A stretch of DNA of 42,093 nucleotides. Source: Myxococcales bacterium. GTDB taxonomy: Bacteria > Myxococcota_A > Polyangia > Polyangiales > Polyangiaceae. The position numbers and the translations under genes were made by a program. Under the pieces are notes generated by a model. The model was given only the letters and a program-made list of their open reading frames with translations, was not told where the DNA came from and ran no database searches. The DNA is taken from positions 1 to 42,093 of the forward strand of contig JANXMC010000072.1 of the NCBI GenBank assembly GCA_025354825.1, in the 5' to 3' direction. Shown here piece by piece: positions 37,208 through 42,093 of this stretch. Every line of letters begins with the position of its first letter. Within the stretch, counting starts at the first letter, position 1.

Positions 37208-37221
37208 ACGACGATCTCGCG

Positions 37222-37340
37222 TATACGATTGCCAAGTAGCTGAAATTCAAAACTCGAGCGGCGGCACGACTCGTGCGTAAGTGGTTGGCGGCGTTCGAGG
37301 CTATCCCCCCCCCAGCCTTGGACGCCGTTTTCTTTTGTCG
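37222..37340 (+). ncRNA. Candidate small RNA, copy B of the C-loop hairpin family, ending in an intrinsic terminator
   Basis: -10-like TATACGAT at 37222-37229; 37263-37340 GGCACGACTCGTGCGTAAGTGGTTGGCGGCGTTCGAGGCTATCCCCCCCCCAGCCTTGGACGCCGTTTTCTTTTGTC; 14-bp stem (37289-37302 / 37314-37327), C9 in loop, T-tract. Confidence 0.55.
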
Positions 37341-37370
37341 TCTCGCCGGCGTTGAGCAGCGCGTTCCCGC

Positions 37371-37598
37371 CTAGCTCCGCTTCCGAGACTTCGGCCCGGT
37401 GGGCGCCCCCGAATCGGGCGCCGACTCTGTTGGCTCCTCCGAGCGCCTCGAGGCGCTGCGGCCGGCTTGGTCGAGGGCGCGCCGCAACAGAAACTCGATT
37501 TGGCCGTTCAGGCTGCGGAGGTCGTCGGCTGCCCAACGCTGCAAGGCGTCGAGCAGCGACGGATCGACCCGAAGCAAGAACGGTTTACGTTCGGCCAC
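37371..37598 (-). CDS. Arc-type (ribbon-helix-helix) DNA-binding protein
   Basis: 75 aa: MAERKPFLLRVDPSLLDALQRWAADDLRSLNGQIEFLLRRALDQAGR. Confidence 0.8.
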   Translation of the reverse strand: MAERKPFLLRVDPSLLDALQRWAADDLRSLNGQIEFLLRRALDQAGRSASRRSEEPTESAPDSGAPTGPKSRKRS

Positions 37599-37613
37599 AA
37601 CCCGCTCCCACGC

Positions 37614-38489
37614 TTATGTGTAGAGGGAGCCCGTATTCAATACGGGCTGCGTGCCACGCTCGCCGCAGAGAACGACGAGCAGGTTCGACACCATCGCCGC
37701 TTTGCGCTCTTCGTCGAGCTCTACGACGTTGTTGCGCGCGAGGCGCTCGAGGGCCATTTCGACCATGCCGACCGCGCCGTCGACGATCTTCTGACGAGCG
37801 GCGATGATGGCCCCCGCCTGCTGCCGCTGAAGCATCGCCTGGGCGATCTCCTGGGCATAGGCCAAGTGGCTAATCCGCGCTTCGATCACCTCGACACCCG
37901 AGAGCTCGACGCGCTCCTGAATCTCCTTCTTCAAGTGCTCGGCGACGAGGGCCGTGTGGCTTCGAAGCGAGGTGTGCGAATCGTCGTGGGCGTCGTAGGC
38001 ATAGCTCGTCGCGAGGTTGCGAAGCGCCGCTTCGCCCTGCACTTGAACGTACTGCGCGTAGTTGTGAACCTGAAACGAGGCCTTGGCGGTATCGACGACT
38101 TTCCAGACGACGATGGCCGCAATCTCGATGGGGTTGCCGTCGAGATCGTTCACCTTGAGGCGCGTCGATTCGGCGCTCACGACGCGTAGGCTGAGAGGGC
38201 GCTTCGAATAGAACGGGAGCGCCCACGAGAGCCCCGGCGTTTTGACCGAGCCGATGTAGCGGCCGAACAGCTGAAGAACCTTGGCTTCGTTGGGATTTAC
38301 AATGAAGAAGCCGCTGCCGACGAACGGCACGACGACGCTTAACGCCACGACGAAGGTGACGGTAAACGAGGCGAGCGCGTGGTCTTGCGCCGTGCCTACG
38401 ACACCGAGGCAGAGCGCGAGTGAAACGACAATTAGGCCAAGCAGCACAAGGCCGCCGGGCGTGGCGGTACGAACCTGTTCGCGAATCAT
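37614..38489 (-). CDS. SPFH/Band 7 (stomatin-like) membrane protein
   Basis: Two N-terminal TM segments, [80 protein letters not shown] before ATG. Confidence 0.9.
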   Translation of the reverse strand: MIREQVRTATPGGLVLLGLIVVSLALCLGVVGTAQDHALASFTVTFVVALSVVVPFVGSGFFIVNPNEAKVLQLFGRYIGSVKTPGLSWALPFYSKRPLSLRVVSAESTRLKVNDLDGNPIEIAAIVVWKVVDTAKASFQVHNYAQYVQVQGEAALRNLATSYAYDAHDDSHTSLRSHTALVAEHLKKEIQERVELSGVEVIEARISHLAYAQEIAQAMLQRQQAGAIIAARQKIVDGAVGMVEMALERLARNNVVELDEERKAAMVSNLLVVLCGERGTQPVLNTGSLYT

Positions 38490-38505
38490 GACGTAACCTC
38501 CTGAT

Positions 38506-38535
38506 GGGTATCAAAGTGATATCACTTTGATACCC
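38506..38535. promoter_or_regulatory. Perfect 30-bp palindrome upstream of the SPFH gene, candidate Arc-type repressor operator
   Basis: GGGTATCAAAGTGAT|ATCACTTTGATACCC, both arms exactly complementary; located immediately 5' of the SD of the SPFH gene. Confidence 0.85.
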
Positions 38536-38595
38536 CGTCAAGAGATAAACGTCGGGAGATCGTGGCGCCCTCGAACGGAGAGCGCGCCGGAGCTG

Positions 38596-38823
38596 CTACC
38601 CGCGGGACATCGACACGAGCTCGCGCTCGGCCTGGAGCCAGTCTTCCTCGTAGAGGCCGTCGACGAAGCCGCGGCTCTCGAAGAGGGCATAGGCGCGTTT
38701 GGCAATTTCGTCGTGGCTGGGTGCCGTGACGGCGTTCATCGTCGCGAGCGCTGCGGGCTCTGTCTTCTTCTTCGCGGCCTTGCGCGGCGTCGCGCTCGAG
38801 GTCGGGCTCTTCGTGAGACTCAT
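38596..38823 (-). CDS. DUF2934-like protein
   Basis: 75 aa MSLTKSPTSSATPRKAAKKK...HDEIAKRAYALFESRGFVDGLYEEDWLQAEREL. Confidence 0.75.
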   Translation of the reverse strand: MSLTKSPTSSATPRKAAKKKTEPAALATMNAVTAPSHDEIAKRAYALFESRGFVDGLYEEDWLQAERELVSMSRG

Positions 38824-39152
38824 GGGCAATCCTCCTCTCGGTCGGAACGCTGCCCGGCGTAACGGCTCTCGAGCAGGAGTGCCAACTATTCGGCCGTCAA
38901 CGTGGAGCGCCACGGCAACCTGCGCACCGAATGCCGTAAATGCGATCATGGACTGCCCAATAGCGACTCCCGTGCCGCCTTCCCGAACGGCCGTACTACC
39001 GAAATCCACGGCCGAATACGAATAAGCCCCAACGCCCCGTCGCCAGCTTGGCGGCGCGCAACCGTTTTGCGCCATAGGCAACGTCAAGGTGTCAACGCTC
39101 GTTGCGGACCTACCGCCGTGGAGGACGGGCGGCCTGGATCGGGCTACGCTTC

Positions 39153-40097
39153 ATGGCGATGAGCCGAACCCGCGCCGCACTCTGCATGGGCGCGCTTTGC
39201 GTGCTTCTCGCAGGCTGTGCCGCGCTGGTCGACTTCGGCGGGCTCGAAGGGGGCTGCCACGCGCCCTGCGTCGACGGCGCCAGCCCGGTCGACGGCGAGG
39301 GGCCCCCGCTCGACGGCAGCGTCGTCGGTGATGCGGGTGGAGAGGCCTCGGCGGCGGTCGATGCCGGCGTCGACGGCCCTCCGACCATCGAGCCCGACGC
39401 GGGGCCGTGCCCCGGAAAGGCGGGCCCGGTCGGTGTTCGCATCCCGGTCCGCGCGGGCAAGAGCTTCTGCGTCGACCCCACCGAAGTGACGAACGCCGAG
39501 TACCAAGCCTTCGTCGAAGCTGCCGTCCTCCCCGATGGGGGCACCACCGCCGCGGGGGCAGGCGTCTGCAGCTGGAACGCCGACGTGAGGCCCGCCGCTG
39601 GCTACCCGCCGGCGGCCGGTCGCGAGAAGTACCCGGTCACCTACGTCGATTGGTGCGACGCGCGCGCGTACTGCGCGTGGGCTGGAAAGCGCCTCTGTGG
39701 CGCCGTTGGCGGCGGCGCCCTCGCGTTCCCCTTCCCTCCCGGGCGTCCCAACGACCAGTGGCTGCTCGCCTGCGCGGGCGCGAACGCCACGAAGTACCCC
39801 TACGGCAATGCGTACGTCGCGAAGACGTGCAACGGCCTCGAGAACGGCGCCGGCGTGACGCTGCAGTCGCTCGCCACGTGCGTGGGCGGCTACAGCGGCG
39901 TCCGCGATATGAGCGGCAACGTTTGGGAGTGGGTCGACGCGTGCGACGGCGCCGTGGGAGCCTCGGACTTGTGCTTCAAAGCCGGCGGCTCGTTCAACTC
40001 GCCCGAGCCCGAGCTCGTATGCGACTTCCCGAGCGGCGCCGAGCGGCGCGACACGCACTTGCCGAATGTCGGGTTCCGCTGCTGCAGCGAGCCGTGA
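39153..40097 (+). CDS. SUMF1/FGE-sulfatase-domain lipoprotein
   Basis: Lipobox CVLLAGC; FCVDPTEVTNAEYQAFVEAA, YPVTYVDWCDARAYCAWAGKRLC, DMSGNVWEWVDAC, NVGFRCC. Confidence 0.85.
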   Translation: MAMSRTRAALCMGALCVLLAGCAALVDFGGLEGGCHAPCVDGASPVDGEGPPLDGSVVGDAGGEASAAVDAGVDGPPTIEPDAGPCPGKAGPVGVRIPVRAGKSFCVDPTEVTNAEYQAFVEAAVLPDGGTTAAGAGVCSWNADVRPAAGYPPAAGREKYPVTYVDWCDARAYCAWAGKRLCGAVGGGALAFPFPPGRPNDQWLLACAGANATKYPYGNAYVAKTCNGLENGAGVTLQSLATCVGGYSGVRDMSGNVWEWVDACDGAVGASDLCFKAGGSFNSPEPELVCDFPSGAERRDTHLPNVGFRCCSEP

Positions 40098-40110
40098 GCG
40101 TGCGGGCGGT

Positions 40111-41049
40111 TTAGAAGCGAAGGCCGAGCGACGCCGCGCCACCGCCGGGCAACGGCGCAGCGCCGACCGTGACCGCAGGCGCGCGGTGCGCTTCGGTGGG
40201 GCGCGTGAGGAAGAGAACGACCGCCGTCACCATCGCGGCGCCGCCAACGCCGGCCGCGATGTTGGCGTAGGTGACCTTATGGTGGGCGGGGGCGAGCTCG
40301 TCTTCCGTGCAGCCGGGGGCGCATGTGCCGCGCACGTCGGCAACGTCGCTGCGGGCGGCGAGGACGAGGCCCAGCGACGCGCCGAGCCCCGCGACGCCGA
40401 TGGCCGCTGCAACGATGCTCGACGTTGGAATAGGGCGATGCTCTTCGACGACGTCGGGCGCGCGCGCGGGCGCCGTCGTGGCGGGCGGCGTCTTTCCGCG
40501 CGTGACGACCGGCGCAACGGGCGCAGGCGCGGCGACGACCGGCGGAGGGTTGGACGCGAAGCTCACATCGAGGGATCGGTTCTTCTCGCCCGTTCGCAAG
40601 AGGACGCGCTGCTCGATCGCCGGCGCTCCGGCCGTCTCGAAGCGAAACGTGTGCTCGCCCGGATCCATTGGCAACGGTGCGCCGTCGAGGCGCGTCGCGA
40701 GCACGGCGCCGTCGGCCGTGACCTTCACGTCGACCACGTCGCCGCCCGATGCGTCGCGCGCGCGCACGACAACGGTCGGCAGCGCACGTTCGACGTCGTC
40801 GATGCGAACCGCGCAGAACGATCGCACGATCGAAGGGCACGCCGCGCGCGCGCAAGAGACGAACTCTTGCCGCGCCGCACGGAGCTTGCCGCTGTCGCGA
40901 AGCTCTTGCCCGCGGTCCGATGCGCGCACGCAGGCGTGCTTATCCTCGGCATGGGCGACGCCAGGTAGGGCGACGAGGGCAGCCGCTGCGACCGCGAGCG
41001 CGCCCAAAACACTGCTACGTCGCGCGCACGAATCGAAGCTCGGTCTCAT
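40111..41049 (-). CDS. Secreted/TM protein with carboxypeptidase-regulatory-like segment, coupled to kinase gene
   Basis: MRPSFDSCARRSSVLGALAVAAAALVALPGVAHAEDKHACV..., C-terminal TM segments; ATGA overlap with upstream kinase stop. Confidence 0.75.
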   Translation of the reverse strand: MRPSFDSCARRSSVLGALAVAAAALVALPGVAHAEDKHACVRASDRGQELRDSGKLRAARQEFVSCARAACPSIVRSFCAVRIDDVERALPTVVVRARDASGGDVVDVKVTADGAVLATRLDGAPLPMDPGEHTFRFETAGAPAIEQRVLLRTGEKNRSLDVSFASNPPPVVAAPAPVAPVVTRGKTPPATTAPARAPDVVEEHRPIPTSSIVAAAIGVAGLGASLGLVLAARSDVADVRGTCAPGCTEDELAPAHHKVTYANIAAGVGGAAMVTAVVLFLTRPTEAHRAPAVTVGAAPLPGGGAASLGLRF

Positions 41050-42093
41050 AGGCATTCCACTTTGAAGTGACGACGGCCGGCCGAGTCGACGGTAAACGGC
41101 GGATCGCATCGCGGCCCGGGCTTGCGCCACTTGTTCGGCTTGCGCACCGACGGATCGACCGACGCGTCAGCGGTCGTATCGCTCGCGGCTGACGGCATGG
41201 CCGACGCCATCGGCGCGACGTCGACGGGCGTCGCCGAGCCCGCCATGTCGGGCGTGCCTGCCGCCGCATCGAGGGCGCCCGCCGCCTGCGCGGCCTGCAG
41301 CTCGGTCATCGCCCGGACGTCGGGGCTCAGCCCCTCCGACCGCTTCAAGCGCACCCCCACCATGGCCGCCGCCGACGCGAGGCCGACGGCCGCGAGGATC
41401 GCGCCGCGGCGTCGCGAGCGGCGCATCGGACTCGCCCGCGGCAGCGACACTTCGACCGCCGCGCGGTCGCGCAGAACGTCGCCCGCGACGAGCTCGACCC
41501 ACGCGCCGACCTCGGCCGGCGTCGCAAGCTCGATAACCCCTTCGAGCGCCTCCGCCATCGCCCGCGCGGTCGCGTAGCGCCACTTCGGATTTCGCACGAG
41601 CCCGCGCAGCGTGACGGCGTCGAGCCCCGCGGGGACGCCCGCAGCTTGGGAGCTTGGCGGCGGCGCCACGGCGCGCGCGACCTTGCCGATGACCTCGGCC
41701 TCGGTGTCGCCGTCGAAGAGGCGCGTCGCCGTGAGCCCCTCCCACAGCACGATGGCCGCCGCGTAGACGTCGGTTCGGCGCGTGACCGGCTCGCCGTGAA
41801 GCTGCTCCGGCGCCATGTAGCCAAGCTTGCCGCGAATCTGCCCATCGCGCGTCGTGCGCGATCGCCCTTTGGCCTTGGCGACGCCGAAATCGAGCACCTT
41901 GGCGATGCCGTCGGCGCCGACCAGGATGTTCTGGGGCGACACGTCGCGATGCACGATGTGCAGCGGCTCGCCCGCTTCGCTGACGGCCTCGTGGGCCGCG
42001 TGGAGCCCTTGCAGAACGCCGTGGACGATGGCGGCGGCGATGCGCGGCGGGATGACCTCGTTGCGCTTGCGCGCGGCTCCGAGGAGACGCGAG
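41046..42093 (-). CDS. Serine/threonine protein kinase, partial at right edge
   Basis: LHIVHRDVSPQNILVGADGIAKVLDFGVAKAKGR...GKLGYMAPEQLHGEPVTRRTDVYAAAIVLWEGLTATRLF; open reading frame continues to 42093. Confidence 0.92.
   Translation of the reverse strand, partial: SRLLGAARKRNEVIPPRIAAAIVHGVLQGLHAAHEAVSEAGEPLHIVHRDVSPQNILVGADGIAKVLDFGVAKAKGRSRTTRDGQIRGKLGYMAPEQLHGEPVTRRTDVYAAAIVLWEGLTATRLFDGDTEAEVIGKVARAVAPPPSSQAAGVPAGLDAVTLRGLVRNPKWRYATARAMAEALEGVIELATPAEVGAWVELVAGDVLRDRAAVEVSLPRASPMRRSRRRGAILAAVGLASAAAMVGVRLKRSEGLSPDVRAMTELQAAQAAGALDAAAGTPDMAGSATPVDVAPMASAMPSAASDTTADASVDPSVRKPNKWRKPGPRCDPPFTVDSAGRRHFKVECL

Noticed and set aside
37305-37313. C9/G8 homopolymers as sequencing errors
   Set aside because: Cannot be excluded for exact length, but the surrounding hairpin is conserved in both copies, so the element itself is not an artefact.
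16576-37536. Possible peptide reading through both repeat copies (A: CLERRQPLKHASC; B: SLERRQPLTHESC) with several third-position differences
   Set aside because: The differences are too few to be significant, the two copies are in different frames across the G-run, and the hairpin plus U-tract on the other strand explains the conservation better. A protein search would settle it.
1-42093. CRISPR arrays, tRNA/rRNA genes, transposases, integrases, phage structural genes
   Set aside because: Looked for and not recognised; no regularly spaced repeats or mobile-element protein motifs seen in the translations.

Overview
The window is a GC-rich, gene-dense chromosomal segment with myxobacterial (Polyangiales-like) character; the taxon is inferred from style only. 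The most notable locus is at the left. A leftward PUFA-synthase-type operon (PfaD-like enoyl reductase, a KS-AT-ACP-ACP-KR-DH megasynthase, and the N-terminal KS of a third, PfaC/Pfa3-like subunit cut by the window edge) lies head-to-head with a complete, translationally coupled oleA-oleB-oleC-oleD long-chain olefin operon. About 100 bp separate them. This arrangement suggests a dedicated locus for polyunsaturated long-chain hydrocarbons or ketones. The rest of the window holds rpoD, uvrA, an SPFH/Arc-type pair with a perfect 30-bp palindromic operator, a 7TM/HK-REC-adenylate cyclase hybrid, a dual cNMP-binding protein, an AurF-like diiron protein, a GH31 lipoprotein, a SUMF1-type lipoprotein, a Ser/Thr kinase and several hypotheticals. 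The strongest non-coding signal is a pair of intergenic elements about 20.6 kb apart and on opposite strands. They share about 75 nt that fold into a 13-14 bp hairpin with an 8-9 C homopolymer loop followed by a U-tract. G.U wobble positions assign the RNA strand, so these are a candidate small RNA family. No CRISPR, tRNA or rRNA was recognised. All family calls are from reading translations, with no database search.
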